Notes: generated by a model from the letters alone, not told the origin. Counted from the stretch's first letter, positions 36,440 to 45,405 are shown. The stretch is 64,000 bases of DNA from Streptomyces sp. CGMCC 4.7035 (GCF_031583065.1 NZ_CP134053.1:7605001-7669000); one strand, 5' to 3'. Program-made: numbers and translations.

Positions 36440-36760
36440 CGCGGAAGGCACCGTTCGCCGGGGTGGCCGCCCATGGGGCTGCCGCCCGAGGCCTGACGAC
36501 GCAACCGTGCGCTCGGGTGCCCCCATACCGCGCAAGGCACCACTTGCCGGGTAGCCGCCAAGGGGCTGCCGCCCGAGGCTTGACGACGCAACCGTGCGCT
36601 CGGGTGCCCCCATACCGCCCAAGGCACCACTTGCCGGGTAGCCGCCAAGGGGCTGCCGCCCCCAGACCCCCGCCTCGGCCTGAACGGCCTCGTCCTCGAT
36701 CTCCCCCAAGCTCTTCGAGCAGGGGGCCCCAGACGGGCTGGTTGTGCCTGGACCGGGCTG
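36440..36760. repeat. 87-bp tandem repeats followed by an interspersed GC-rich repeat
   Basis: GACGACGCAACCGTGCGCTC recurs 87 bp apart (36495 and 36582), within about 2.5 copies of a unit that includes CACTTGCCGGGTAGCCGCCA and GGGGCTGCCGCCC. The last unit leads into CCCAGACCCCCGCCTCGGCC, a CTCCCCCAAGCTCTTCGAGC palindrome and CAGACGGGCTGG. The tract fills the gap between the GHKL and DUF3027 genes; no gene is seen. Confidence 0.75.
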
Positions 36761-36800
36761 AGAAGTGCCGGCTTCCCGGGGAGCGCGGCCGGCCTCCTGG

Positions 36801-37727
36801 TTACGAGTGCCCCAGCTCCGCCGACGACTCGTCCGCCATCGGCGGCACCGAACCCGAGTCCGGGGACGGCCGCAGCGGGAACGGTTCCACCTTCGTCTCG
36901 TCGACCACCGGCGGGGCCGGCCGCGGCGGCTTCGGCATGACCGCCGCCTCCGAGTGGGCCCCGCAGCCGTACGCCAGGGAGACCACGCGGCCGTCCGCCG
37001 GGGAGAACTCGTTGGCGCACACACCGAAGGCCTGCCCGAGCGAGCCCCCGATTGGTGCCAGGAATCCGCAGCTGACGCAGGAGGCCGGTGCCGCCTGTGC
37101 CATCGGCGTCTTGGGCCCGAACCCCTCCTCCCAGCGGTCGGCGGCGACATGCAGCCCGTAGCGGGACAGGACCCGGGCGCGGCGCATGCCCAGTTCCTCC
37201 GCCACCGCCGCGATCGAGCCCCGCGACGGCGCGAGCGGCAGGTTCGCCGGAGCCCCGGCGGTCACCTCCGCGTCCTCCGCCTCGACCAGCTCCGCCATCT
37301 CCCCGGAGACCGCGGCGTTCGGCACCGGCTCGTCCCCGCCCGAGAAACCGGGCTCCAGGCGCAGGTCCTCGGCGTCCGTCGGCAGCAGGTCGCCGGGACC
37401 CAGGTCACCGGGGCGCAGCCGCTCGCTCCACGGCACCCACTCCGGGGCGAGCAGCGCGTCGGAACCCGGCAGCAGCACCGTCTCGTCGAGCGTGACCACC
37501 TTGGCGCGGGACGCCCGCGCGACGGTCACGGCCCAGCGCCAGCCCCGGTACCCCAGTTCCTTGCACTCGAAGAAGTGCGTGACAACGCGGTCACCCTCGG
37601 ACACCATGCCGACGTGCTCGCCGACGACGCCGGGCGCGGCGACCTCCTCGGCGGCGGCGCGGGCGAGGTCGACGGCCTCGGCGCACAGGCGGTCGGGGGT
37701 GCGGCTTCGCGTTGTCGCTGCGCTCAC
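36801..37727 (-). CDS. DUF3027 protein
   Basis: A 308-residue actinobacterial DUF3027 protein. It has a conserved core (GDRVVTHFFECKELGYRGWR, WAVTVARASRAKVVTLDE, SERLRPGDLGPGDLLPT), a stretch RARVLSRYGLHVAADRW that could be helix-turn-helix-like, a CVSCGFLAPIGGSLGQAFGVC cysteine cluster (C-x2-C and a later C) and a Pro-rich C-terminus. The cysteines suggest a metal site. Start GTG 37727 (VSAATTRSRTPDRL) has GGAGAG upstream. It is divergent from the MFS gene across about 500 bp. Confidence 0.85.
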   Translation of the reverse strand: MSAATTRSRTPDRLCAEAVDLARAAAEEVAAPGVVGEHVGMVSEGDRVVTHFFECKELGYRGWRWAVTVARASRAKVVTLDETVLLPGSDALLAPEWVPWSERLRPGDLGPGDLLPTDAEDLRLEPGFSGGDEPVPNAAVSGEMAELVEAEDAEVTAGAPANLPLAPSRGSIAAVAEELGMRRARVLSRYGLHVAADRWEEGFGPKTPMAQAAPASCVSCGFLAPIGGSLGQAFGVCANEFSPADGRVVSLAYGCGAHSEAAVMPKPPRPAPPVVDETKVEPFPLRPSPDSGSVPPMADESSAELGHS

Positions 37728-38236
37728 AGGTATCGCTTCTCTCCTACGCCGTCTCACGGGTGCGCCCTTTCTCGGCTGGGGGTGCGGACGGAGCGGACCG
37801 GAGGGCCGCGTCGACGTCCGCGCCCGATCGCGCTCGGGCACACCTACACCATCCATTCTGCGGGATGGATGAGAGGCGCGCGGCCGAGAACAATCGCCAG
37901 GCGCGCTAGGCACGCTACCTTCTCCGAGCGCCTGGGCCCACACCGAGTCGCTGCACTGTCCCGGAGCGGGGTCCCGCAGCCACCCGCCGAATGCGGCGCC
38001 ACGGCGGTTTCCGGGCCTCCTGGCGCGATTGGCCGGATCCGCACTTCCCCCCGGACTTCCCTCCGGACTCCCCTCCGAGGGCTCCGCCCGTACCCGTCCG
38101 CACCCGTCCGTACCCGTCGTACGGGGCGACGCGCCCGGGCCGCTGGCGCCGCCCGCCTCCCTCATCGGCGACATCAGTCGACCCGATACGCGCGGCAACC
38201 GCACTACGTCCGCCCTTCTCGGGGCACTATGACGGG
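37728..38236. other. Divergent intergenic region, no gene supported
   Basis: Between DUF3027 and the MFS gene. It contains CCATCC-N8-GGATGG (37849-37868), short CCCGTCCGTAC-type direct repeats near 38090-38135, and a CACTAT hexamer ending six bases before the MFS start. Long open frames here lack coding character. Confidence 0.5.
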
Positions 38237-39664
38237 GTGGCAGCCGCAAGGTCGTCCCATGGAGCCGCCGGGGTCGGTGGGGTCAAGGGGAACAACCGGG
38301 GTGGCGGATCGGGCCGGTTCGGAGGGTCCGTCCGCGCGGTCGGCCGTGCCCTGCACTTCCCCGTCACCGGTGCCGCCCGCGGTATCCGCAAGGCCACCCA
38401 CGCGCACGGAGCCGGGGAGTCCGGCCTCGGCAAACTGATCGAACTCCACGCCGTCAACGGTGCCGGTGACGTCATGATCACCGTCGCCCTCGCCTCCACC
38501 GTCTTCTTCTCCGTGCCGACCGACGAGGCCCGCGGTCGTGTCGCCCTCTACCTCGCCATCACCATGGCGCCGTTCACGCTCCTCGCGCCCGTGATCGGCC
38601 CGCTCCTCGACCACCTTCCGCACGGCCGCCGCGCCGCGATGGCGGGCGCGATGTTCGCCCGTGCGCTGCTCGCGCTGATCATCTCGAGTGCGGTCGCCAG
38701 TGGGAGCCTGCAGCTGTATCCGGCCGCGCTCGGCGTCCTCGTCGCCTCCAAGGCGTACGGCGTCGTCCGCAGCGCCGTGGTGCCACGGCTCCTGCCGCCG
38801 CGCTTCTCCCTGGTGAAGGCCAACTCCCGGGTCACCCTCGGCGGACTGCTCGCCACCGGCGTGGCCGCCCCCATCGGCGCCGGGCTTCAGGCCGTCGGCC
38901 CGAGCTGGCCGCTGTACGGCGCCTTCGTGATCTTCGTCGCGGGTACGTTCCTGTCGTTCTCGCTGCCGCCGAAGGTCGACTCCGCCAAGGGCGAGGGCAC
39001 CGCGCTGCTCGCCGCGGACGCGCAGCATCTGCACGGGCCGCACCGCAGGACGGCCCTGCGCCGCCCCGGGCTGCGCACGGTCGGCCCGGCCGTCACCCAC
39101 GCCCTGGCGGCCAACGCCTCCCTGCGCTGTCTGTCCGGTTTCCTGATCTTCTTCCTCGCGTTCCTGCTGCGTGAGCACCCGCTGACCGGCGAGAGCGCGG
39201 CGGTGTCGCTGGGCATCGTGGGCGTCTCGGCGGGCGCGGGCAACGCGCTGGGCACGGCCGTCGGCGCCTGGCTGAAATCCCGCGCTCCGGAAGTGATCAT
39301 CGTGACGGTGGTGGCGATCGTGCTGGGTGCGGCGATCACCGCGGCAATCTTCTTCGGCGCGTTCCTGGTGGCATGCCTGGCGGCGATCGCCGGGTTCGCG
39401 CAGGCGCTGGCCAAGCTGTCGCTGGACGCGCTGATCCAGCGGGACGTGCCGGAGCTGGTCCGCACATCGGCGTTCGCCCGCTCCGAGACGCTGTTGCAGA
39501 TGGCGTGGGTGCTGGGCGGCGCGATCGGGATCGTGCTGCCGCTCAACGGAGTGCTGGGGCTCGCGGTGGGCGCCGCGATCGTCGCGACGGGCTGGCTGAC
39601 GACGGTACGGGGGCTGCTCACCTCGGCCCGCCGCGGGAGCACGACCCGGTCGCGGGTGGCCTGA
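38237..39664 (+). CDS. MFS-superfamily membrane protein
   Basis: A 475-residue membrane protein with a 75-residue basic, Gly-rich N-terminal extension, then about twelve hydrophobic helices (VMITVALASTVFFSVP, APFTLLAPVIGPLLDHLPHG, YGAFVIFVAGTFLSFSLP, GIVLPLNGVLGLAVGAAIVA). The loop GPLLDHLPHGRRAAM corresponds to MFS motif A. Substrate unknown. CACTAT ends six bases before GTG 38237 and no ribosome-binding site is seen, so translation may be leaderless; a downstream start is possible. Confidence 0.8.
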   Translation: MAAARSSHGAAGVGGVKGNNRGGGSGRFGGSVRAVGRALHFPVTGAARGIRKATHAHGAGESGLGKLIELHAVNGAGDVMITVALASTVFFSVPTDEARGRVALYLAITMAPFTLLAPVIGPLLDHLPHGRRAAMAGAMFARALLALIISSAVASGSLQLYPAALGVLVASKAYGVVRSAVVPRLLPPRFSLVKANSRVTLGGLLATGVAAPIGAGLQAVGPSWPLYGAFVIFVAGTFLSFSLPPKVDSAKGEGTALLAADAQHLHGPHRRTALRRPGLRTVGPAVTHALAANASLRCLSGFLIFFLAFLLREHPLTGESAAVSLGIVGVSAGAGNALGTAVGAWLKSRAPEVIIVTVVAIVLGAAITAAIFFGAFLVACLAAIAGFAQALAKLSLDALIQRDVPELVRTSAFARSETLLQMAWVLGGAIGIVLPLNGVLGLAVGAAIVATGWLTTVRGLLTSARRGSTTRSRVA

Positions 39665-39719
39665 CCGGCCGAGCGCTCCCCCGGGGAGGTCTCGCCCCCG
39701 CCGCCCCTACCCTTCCCGT

Positions 39720-40110
39720 CCCTGAGGGCTGCCGCCCCCAGACCCCCGCTGTCGGCCTTGCGGCCTCGTCCTCAAACTCCCCCAAGATCTTCGAGCAGGG
39801 GGGACCCCCAGACGGGCTGCCAAATCAGCCCGTCCGGCAAAAATCAGCCCCTCCGGCGTTTGAGGAGCGGAGTCCGGGGCGGAGCCCCGACGGGGTCCGG
39901 GGAGCGGAGCCCTGCAGGGGGTCCGGGGAGCGGAGCCCCGCAGAGGGTCCGGGGGGCGGAGCCCCGCAGAGGGTCCGGGGGCGGAGCCCCGACGGGGTGC
40001 AGGGGCGGAGCCCCGCAGAGGGTCCGGGGGCGGAGCCCCTGGCGGGGTCCGGGGGCGGAGCCCCGGCGGGGTCGAAGGGGCGGAGCCCCTGGGGAAGGGA
40101 CGGGTAGGGG
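39720..40110. repeat. Dense GC-rich repeat tract (minisatellite-like)
   Basis: Starts with one interspersed repeat copy (GGGCTGCCGCCCCCAGACCC, then CCTCGTCCTCAAACTCCCCC interrupted by a C5/G6 palindrome). It continues with about ten units of GGGTCCGGGGGCGGAGCCCC type, 25-28 bp each, to 40095. No gene is supported in 39665-40270. Confidence 0.8.
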
Positions 40111-40270
40111 CGGCGGGGGCGAAGAACCCTCGCGGGGGCTCCACGCGGCGGCGCGGCGGCGCATGGCCGAGAAGCCCACGGCAAGTGATCGGCACCTGAT
40201 CGCACGAGTGCGCGGCACGTCGCGCACCCCACGTGGGGAGTGCGCTGGACGTGCCCGATAGCCTTCGGCC

Positions 40271-40732
40271 ATGACCGCACTGCGTTCCCGACGCGCCGTA
40301 GCCGCCTTCGGCGCCGTTTCCGCCGGACTTCTCCTGTTGTCCGCCTGTAACAAGCCGACGCCGCTGGCGACCATCACGGTCGGCACGAACACGGTGAGCT
40401 CCCAGACCGACTGCTACAACGACGGCAATGCGGTGGCGACCGCGGAGCTGGCGAAGTGCCTCAAGTCGAAGGACATCAAGTCGATCAAGGTCGACCCCGA
40501 TGAGACGGTCCGCTTCGGCGTCGACCCGAGCATCGCGGACAAGGGCTGGACGATCCTGATGAACGGCCAGCCGCTGACCGACGCCAGCAACAAGACGTAC
40601 CGCACCATCCCGGGCAGCGTGTTCTTCAACTCCCAGTACGGGGCCAGCGGCAACTCCACGCTCGTCTCCATCAAGGAGGGCGAGAAGACGGTGACGGGCC
40701 TGTGGTCCTTCAAGCTCAAGAAGGACTCCTGA
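40271..40732 (+). CDS. DUF2771 lipoprotein
   Basis: A 153-residue lipoprotein. The N-terminus has a lipoprotein signal with lipobox LLSAC, so Cys is lipidated and the protein sits on the outer face of the membrane. The mature part matches DUF2771 (TVSSQTDCYNDGN-like region, VDPDETVRFGVDPSIADKGW, GKTVTGLWSFKL-like end). The function is unknown, but it is a regular neighbour of futalosine-pathway genes in Streptomyces. TAGCCT ends six bases before ATG 40271. Its stop lies inside the 5' end of mqnB. Confidence 0.87.
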   Translation: MTALRSRRAVAAFGAVSAGLLLLSACNKPTPLATITVGTNTVSSQTDCYNDGNAVATAELAKCLKSKDIKSIKVDPDETVRFGVDPSIADKGWTILMNGQPLTDASNKTYRTIPGSVFFNSQYGASGNSTLVSIKEGEKTVTGLWSFKLKKDS

Positions 40733-41442
40733 CCACGTCGCCGGTACGTGTCCTGGTGGCCACCGCGGTTCCCGTGGAACGGGATGCGGTGGCCCAGGCC
40801 TTCACATCCGCGGCCGTCGAGATGCCGCTCCCGGGGGCGACCCTGCACCGGACCGCCTCCCTCGACCTCCTCACCGCCGGCGTGGGTCCCGCCCGCGCCG
40901 CCTCCTCCACCGCCTCCGCGCTCACCGCCGCGGCGCTCCGAGGCGCCCCTTACGACCTCGTCGTCTCCACCGGTATCGCGGGCGGCTTCGCCCCCGACGC
41001 GCCCGTCGGCTCGCTCGTCGTCGCCGAGGACATCGTCGCCGCCGACCTCGGTGCCGAGACCCCGGACGGCTTCCTGCCCGTCACCGAACTCGGCTTCGGG
41101 ACCGTCAACCACCGGCCACCGCAGCCACTCGTACGAGACCTCGCCGCCGCAACCGGCGCGCTCGCGGGGACCGTACTCACCGTCTCGACCGTGACCGGAA
41201 GCGCCACTCGCGCCGCCGAGCTGCGCGCCCGGCACCCCCGCGCCCTCGCCGAGGCGATGGAAGGGTTCGGCGTCGCCGAGGCGGCCGCCGCGCACGGCAC
41301 GCCCGTAGTGGAGATCCGCGCCGTCTCCAACCCCGTCGGCCCGCGCGACCGCGCCACCTGGCGTATCGGCGACGCCCTCGCGGCCCTCACCGAGGCCTTC
41401 GGGAAGCTCGCGCCCGTATGGAAGAGTTGGACATCAGCATGA
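40702..41442 (+). CDS. mqnB: Futalosine hydrolase
   Basis: MqnB cleaves futalosine to dehypoxanthinyl futalosine and hypoxanthine in the menaquinone route used by Streptomyces. The protein has the nucleoside-phosphorylase-like fold: VRVLVATAVPVERDAV, VSTGIAGGFAPDAPVG, VSTVTGSATRAAEL, AMEGFGVAEAAAAHG and VEIRAVSNPVGPRD. The start is unclear: GTG 40702 overlaps the upstream gene by 31 bases; conservation begins only at about 40740; and a CTG at 40729 overlaps the upstream stop. It is coupled to mqnD by ATGA. Confidence 0.92.
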   Translation: MVLQAQEGLLTTSPVRVLVATAVPVERDAVAQAFTSAAVEMPLPGATLHRTASLDLLTAGVGPARAASSTASALTAAALRGAPYDLVVSTGIAGGFAPDAPVGSLVVAEDIVAADLGAETPDGFLPVTELGFGTVNHRPPQPLVRDLAAATGALAGTVLTVSTVTGSATRAAELRARHPRALAEAMEGFGVAEAAAAHGTPVVEIRAVSNPVGPRDRATWRIGDALAALTEAFGKLAPVWKSWTSA

Positions 41443-42308
41443 CCACCGCACCCAGTGAGCAGCCCCGGCAGCCCTTGCAGATCGCCTACTCCCCCTGCCC
41501 GAACGACACCTTCGTCTTCGAGGCCTGGGCCCATGGCCGCGTCCCAGGCGCACCCGCGCTCGACGTCACCTTCGCCGACATCGACATCACCAACGGAATG
41601 GCCGAGCGCGGCGAGTTCGACGTGCTGAAGGTGTCGTACGCCGTCCTGCCGTACGTCCTCGACGAGTACGCCCTGCTGCCGTGCGGCGGCGCGCTGGGCC
41701 GGGGCTGCGGTCCGCTGGTGCTCACCCGGGAGCCGGGCACCGACCTCACCGGCCGCACGGTCGCCGTGCCGAGCGAGCGGTCGACGGCCTATCTGCTCTT
41801 CCGCCTCTGGGCCGCCGACACCGTGCCCGGCGGGGTGGGCGAGATCGTCGTCATGCCGTTCCACGAGATCATGCCGGCCGTGCGGGACGGGAAGGTCGAC
41901 GCGGGGCTCGTCATCCACGAGGCACGCTTCACGTATCAGAACTACGGCCTGCACAAGCTCGCCGACATGGGCGAGCACTGGGAGCACACCACCGGCCTGC
42001 CGATTCCGCTGGGCGCGATCATCGCCAAGCGGTCGCTGGGCGCGGACACGCTGAACCTGCTCGCCGAGTCCGCCCGTACGTCCGTACGCGCGGCCTGGGA
42101 GGACCCCGAGGCGTCGCGCCCGTACGTCATGGAGCACGCGCAGGAGATGGACCCGGTGGTGGCGGACCAGCACATCGGGCTGTACGTCAACGAGTTCACG
42201 GCCGACCTGGGCGAGGACGGCTACGCCGCGGTTCGGGGACTGCTCACACGCGCAGCGGCCGAGGGGCTCGTACCGCCCCTCGGCCCGAACGCGCTCGACT
42301 TCCCCTGA
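41439..42308 (+). CDS. mqnD: 1,4-dihydroxy-6-naphthoate synthase
   Basis: MqnD converts cyclic dehypoxanthinyl futalosine to 1,4-dihydroxy-6-naphthoate in menaquinone synthesis. The 289-residue protein has a periplasmic-binding-protein-like fold. Family hallmarks are YSPCPNDTFVFEAWAHG, the DIDITNGMAERGEFDVLKVS stretch, GCGPLVL, VIHEARFTYQNYGL and the conserved His in FHEIMPAV. ATG 41439 overlaps the mqnB stop by four bases and is preferred to the ATG at 41418. It directly follows mqnB, so the two non-adjacent pathway steps are co-expressed. Confidence 0.95.
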   Translation: MTTAPSEQPRQPLQIAYSPCPNDTFVFEAWAHGRVPGAPALDVTFADIDITNGMAERGEFDVLKVSYAVLPYVLDEYALLPCGGALGRGCGPLVLTREPGTDLTGRTVAVPSERSTAYLLFRLWAADTVPGGVGEIVVMPFHEIMPAVRDGKVDAGLVIHEARFTYQNYGLHKLADMGEHWEHTTGLPIPLGAIIAKRSLGADTLNLLAESARTSVRAAWEDPEASRPYVMEHAQEMDPVVADQHIGLYVNEFTADLGEDGYAAVRGLLTRAAAEGLVPPLGPNALDFP

Positions 42309-42324
42309 CCGGGATCGACCCGGA

Positions 42325-42708
42325 TCAGACGTCCAACTGGTCGGCGACCGCGCGCAGCAGGCCCGCGATCTTCTTGCCGGATGCCTTGTCGGGGTAGCGG
42401 CCCTTCTCCAGCATCGGGGTGATGTTCTCCAGGAGGGTCGTCAGATCCTGGACGATGGACGCCAGTTCGTCCGGCTTCTTGCGCTGTGCGGCCGCCACCG
42501 AAGGGGTCGGGTCCAGAAGGATGACGGACAGCGCCTGGTCGCCGCGCTGGCCGGCGACGACTCCGAACTCCACCCGTTGTCCCGGCTTGAGGGAATCGAC
42601 TCCGGCGGGGAGAACCGAGGAGTGGACGAAGACGTCGCCGCCGTCGTCGCGGGAGAGAAAGCCGAAGCCCTTCTCGCTGTTGAACCACTTGACCTTGCCG
42701 GTAGGCAC
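42325..42708 (-). CDS. Cold-shock-domain protein with C-terminal extension
   Basis: A 127-residue protein. Residues 1-67 form a CspA-type OB fold with RNP1 KGFGFLSRD and RNP2 DVFVHSSVL, binding single-stranded nucleic acid. About 55 extra residues follow ([35 protein letters not shown]), predicted helical, typical of the long actinobacterial Csp variant. GTG 42708 has AGGA nine bases upstream; an in-frame ATG further up lacks this. It converges on mqnD. Confidence 0.92.
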   Translation of the reverse strand: MPTGKVKWFNSEKGFGFLSRDDGGDVFVHSSVLPAGVDSLKPGQRVEFGVVAGQRGDQALSVILLDPTPSVAAAQRKKPDELASIVQDLTTLLENITPMLEKGRYPDKASGKKIAGLLRAVADQLDV

Positions 42709-42886
42709 GTCTGTCCTCGTCCTCGTACTCGTCGGAAACTGCGTCTGCAAAGTGTGTTACGGGAAAACTGCTCCGGAGAGCACTACAGCGGGCCGCGTGG
42801 ACCCGCCGGTACCAAGGCTAATGGTCCGGGGGCCGGTGACAAGACGTCGCCGAGTTGTTCCTCGCGGTGGGAACTACCCTGGTCCG

Positions 42887-43138
42887 GTGCGTGACAAAAC
42901 CCAAGCGAATTCCGCCGCGGCCGGCGATCGGCTGATCCGTGCCGGTGCCATCGTGTTCTTCGTCGGAGCGGTGGCCACTTTGGTCACGGTGGCCCCGCTG
43001 CTGCTCGACACGAAGCCTTTCCCGACGTACATGTTCGGTCTGAGCATGCTCATGGGCGTGGGCTTCCTGATCGCCGGGGCGGGTGTGCTCCAGTCGATCG
43101 CCGAGGGCCGCAGGCGGGCACGCGAGGCCCGTTCTTGA
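42887..43138 (+). CDS. Small two-helix membrane protein whose stop codon lies in a tnpB element end
   Basis: An 83-residue protein with two transmembrane segments (AGAIVFFVGAVATLVTVAPL and MFGLSMLMGVGFLIAGAGVL) and a basic tail (RRRAREARS). It is a conserved actinobacterial family of unknown function. TACCCT ends six bases before GTG 42887, suggesting a leaderless mRNA. Its last bases abut the second tnpB element: with the element removed the gene reads CGT TCG TAG, with it CGT TCT TGA, so the protein ends in Ser-stop either way. Confidence 0.8.
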   Translation: MRDKTQANSAAAGDRLIRAGAIVFFVGAVATLVTVAPLLLDTKPFPTYMFGLSMLMGVGFLIAGAGVLQSIAEGRRRAREARS

Positions 43139-43143
43139 CTTGC

Positions 43144-43165
43144 TCCTCGGGCTGAAGCCCGAGGA
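43144..43165 (-). ncRNA. Right-end hairpin of tnpB copy 2
   Basis: On the minus strand TCCTCGGGC-TTCA-GCCCGAGGA. It has the same 9-bp length, TTCA loop and distance to the element end as copy 1, but unrelated arm bases. The bases following the element, a possible guide, would begin GAACGGGCCTCGCGTG. Confidence 0.45.
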
Positions 43166-43194
43166 TTCTGGCCTTCCGGTCCGGTGCTGTGCCG

Positions 43195-44421
43195 CTACGC
43201 GGCACGGGCTCCGGACCGGATTCCATGGCTTCCTGCTTCACCGCGCGGTGCCGGAACATGTCCCGGTCTTACCCGCGCTCCACAGGCTGTCACCGCCAGT
43301 CCGGCAGCCTTGATGTTCTTCGCAGCGTTGTGGTCCCGGTCGTGGACCGTGCCACACGCAGGGCAGGTCCACTCCCGCACGTGCAGGGGCTTGGACCCGT
43401 CCTTGATCCCGCAGGCGGAGCACACCTGGCTGGTGGGCTCGAACCGGCCGACCTTCACGAAGGTCCGGCCGTACCGCTTCGCCTTGTACTCCAGCATGCC
43501 CACGAACCGGGACCAGCCCGCATCGTGCACGCTCTTGGCCAACCGGGTGCGCGCGAGTCCGTTCACTGCCAGGTCCTCCACGGCGACCGCTTGGTTCTCG
43601 CAGATCAGCCGGGTGGAGAGCTGGTGGTGGAACTCGCGGCGCGCGTCAGCTACCTGCGCGTGGGCGCGGGCGACCTTCAGCCGGGCCTTCTCACGGTTCT
43701 TCGATCCCTTCTGCTTGCGGGACAGCTCCCGCTGGGCCTTCTTCAGTTTCTTCTCGGCCCGGCGCAGGAACCGCGGGGAGTCGATCTTCGTGCCGTCGGA
43801 CAGGACCGCGAAGTGGGTCAGGCCCAGGTCGATGCCGAGGGTGCTGTCGGGGTCCGGCTCGCTGAAGCGGGTCCGGTCCTGCTCCGGGTCGGTGTCGATG
43901 ACGAAGGAGGCGAAGTATCGCCCGGCCGCGTCCTTGATCACCGTGACGCTGGAGGGGATCGAGGGAAGAGCCCGCGACCAGCGCACCCGCACCTCGCCGA
44001 TCTTCGGCAGCAACAGCCTCCCGGGCTCGTTGATCTTCCAGCGCGCGTTCGCGGTGAACCGGACCGCCTGCCGTTCGTCCTTGCGGGACTTGAAGCGGGG
44101 TGCCCCTACCCGCGCCCCATTGCGGGCTCCCTTCAGGGAGGCGAAGAAGTGCCGGTAGGCGCTCTCCGCATCCCGCAGCGACTGCTGCAGCACCACCGCC
44201 GACACCTCGCCCAGCCAGTGCCGCTCACGGGTCCTCTTCGCCTCGGTGACCAGCGTCCTCGACAGCACCGCCGCCGTGGGGAACGCCTCCCCCGCCGCCC
44301 GCGCCCGCTCCCGCGCCGCGATCGCGTCGTTGTACACCACCCGCGCGCACCCGAACGCCCTCGCCAGCGCGCTGCGCTGACCCGGTGTCGGGTCGAGACG
44401 GAAGGCATACCGAAGCTGCAC
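43195..44421 (-). CDS. tnpB: TnpB RNA-guided nuclease / IS200/IS605 accessory protein, copy 2
   Basis: A 408-residue protein nearly identical to copy 1 but without the nine inserted residues. It reads GIDLGLTHFAVLSDG, the usual form of the first RuvC motif. The triad is D198, E282, D363, and the zinc ribbon CSACGIK..CPACG has four cysteines. All are intact, so this copy is the better candidate for an active nuclease. Start GTG 44421 corresponds to ATG 1576 of copy 1. Confidence 0.92.
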   Translation of the reverse strand: MQLRYAFRLDPTPGQRSALARAFGCARVVYNDAIAARERARAAGEAFPTAAVLSRTLVTEAKRTRERHWLGEVSAVVLQQSLRDAESAYRHFFASLKGARNGARVGAPRFKSRKDERQAVRFTANARWKINEPGRLLLPKIGEVRVRWSRALPSIPSSVTVIKDAAGRYFASFVIDTDPEQDRTRFSEPDPDSTLGIDLGLTHFAVLSDGTKIDSPRFLRRAEKKLKKAQRELSRKQKGSKNREKARLKVARAHAQVADARREFHHQLSTRLICENQAVAVEDLAVNGLARTRLAKSVHDAGWSRFVGMLEYKAKRYGRTFVKVGRFEPTSQVCSACGIKDGSKPLHVREWTCPACGTVHDRDHNAAKNIKAAGLAVTACGARVRPGHVPAPRGEAGSHGIRSGARAA

Positions 44422-44628
44422 GATCCGGACGCTAACACCCGTCACTGACAGCCCGGGACGGATCAGCCGAATCCAGCTCCGCTGGAACGATTCGGCGACG
44501 CTCCGCGTCGCCGCGTCCAGATTCGCTTCACCACCGGCGTGAACGCCGGTGCACTGCGAATGAATCCCGGTAGCGGGTAGCGGGTAGCGGGTGGCTGGCT
44601 CGGGGCCGGCCGGACGACCGCCGGCGCC

Positions 44629-45246
44629 TTAGCTGGGTTCGTACGCCGTCAGCCAGGCGGGGAACTCGGTGAGGTCGGCGAGGACGACGTCCGCGCCCGC
44701 GGCCCGCAGCGTGTCGGCGTCGCAGGGGCCGGTGGCGACGGCGACGGAGTACGCGGCGGCGGTACGGGCGCCACGGACGTCACCGGTGTGGTCGCCGACG
44801 TAGACGGCCGCGCCGTGCTCGATCAGGGCCTCCGCCTTGCGCTCGGCCCACAGGTCGCCGATGACCGCGTCGGGCTCGATGCCGAGGTACTCCAGGTGCA
44901 GCTTGGCGTTGGGCTCGTACTTGGCGGTGACGACGATCGCCCGCCCGCCGGCCGCCCGCACGGCCTGGATCGCCTCGCGGGCGCCGAGCATCGCGAGCGT
45001 CGGGGCGATCGCGATGGTGGGGTACATCTCACGGTAGAGAACGGCCACCGCCTCGATCTGCTCCGCCGGGAACCAGTTGGCCAGCTCCTCCTCCAGCGGC
45101 GGCCCGAGTCGCGTGACGGCCAGATCGGCGTCTATGTAGGTTCCCGTACGCGCGGAAAGCTCCAGGTAGCAGGCGTGAATACCGGGGCGGGAGTCGATCA
45201 GCGTCATGTCGAGGTCAAAGCCGACGGTGAGGGCGCGAGACGTCAT
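44629..45246 (-). CDS. HAD-superfamily hydrolase
   Basis: A 205-residue phosphatase-like HAD protein. Motif I is FDLDMTLIDSRPG (nucleophile Asp and general acid Asp), motif II VVTAKYEPN, motif III lysine in ERKAEAL, and motif IV YVGDHTGDVRGA. The cap domain is the small helical type of phosphoglycolate-phosphatase-like enzymes. The substrate is unknown. ATG 45246 gives MTSRALTVGFDLDMT; an ATG three codons upstream is also possible. It lies downstream of a repeat-rich gap. Confidence 0.88.
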   Translation of the reverse strand: MTSRALTVGFDLDMTLIDSRPGIHACYLELSARTGTYIDADLAVTRLGPPLEEELANWFPAEQIEAVAVLYREMYPTIAIAPTLAMLGAREAIQAVRAAGGRAIVVTAKYEPNAKLHLEYLGIEPDAVIGDLWAERKAEALIEHGAAVYVGDHTGDVRGARTAAAYSVAVATGPCDADTLRAAGADVVLADLTEFPAWLTAYEPS

Positions 45247-45259
45247 ATCGGCCATTGTC

Positions 45260-45405
45260 CCAGTGGGCCATGGCGCCGGTGGGCCATGGCCCCGGTGGGC
45301 CCCGGTGGCCCCGGTGGGCCCGGTGGCCCCGATGAGTCATGACCCCGGTGAGCCACAGCCGTGAGCCATAGCCCGGTGGCCCGAGTGAGCCACAGCCGTG
45401 AGCCG
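45260..45405. repeat. Short-unit degenerate repeats
   Basis: CCGGTGGGCCATGGCCCCGG-like units, then shorter GGTGGCCCCGGTGGGCC and GTGAGCCACAGCC units, repeated with drift across about 145 bp between two minus-strand genes. No gene is seen. Confidence 0.65.

Larger units (their letters stand above)
43135..44569 (-). mobile_element. IS200/IS605-superfamily element carrying only tnpB, copy 2
   Basis: About 1.43 kb, highly similar to copy 1 throughout, with the same ends (CGGGATTCATTC at the left, GCAAGTCAA at the right, read on the minus strand). The left flank is GCTAC, the right flank GAACGGG, and there is no target duplication. Three 7-bp GTAGCGG units (44570-44590) form the left flank. Compared with copy 1 it lacks the 30-bp palindrome insertion and has a different sequence in the right-end stem. 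Confidence 0.87.

Noticed and set aside
36378..38249. Long open frames extending DUF3027 upstream to 38249
   Set aside because: The conserved part begins near 37727, where GTG and GGAGAG are present; the rest is GC-rich intergenic DNA.
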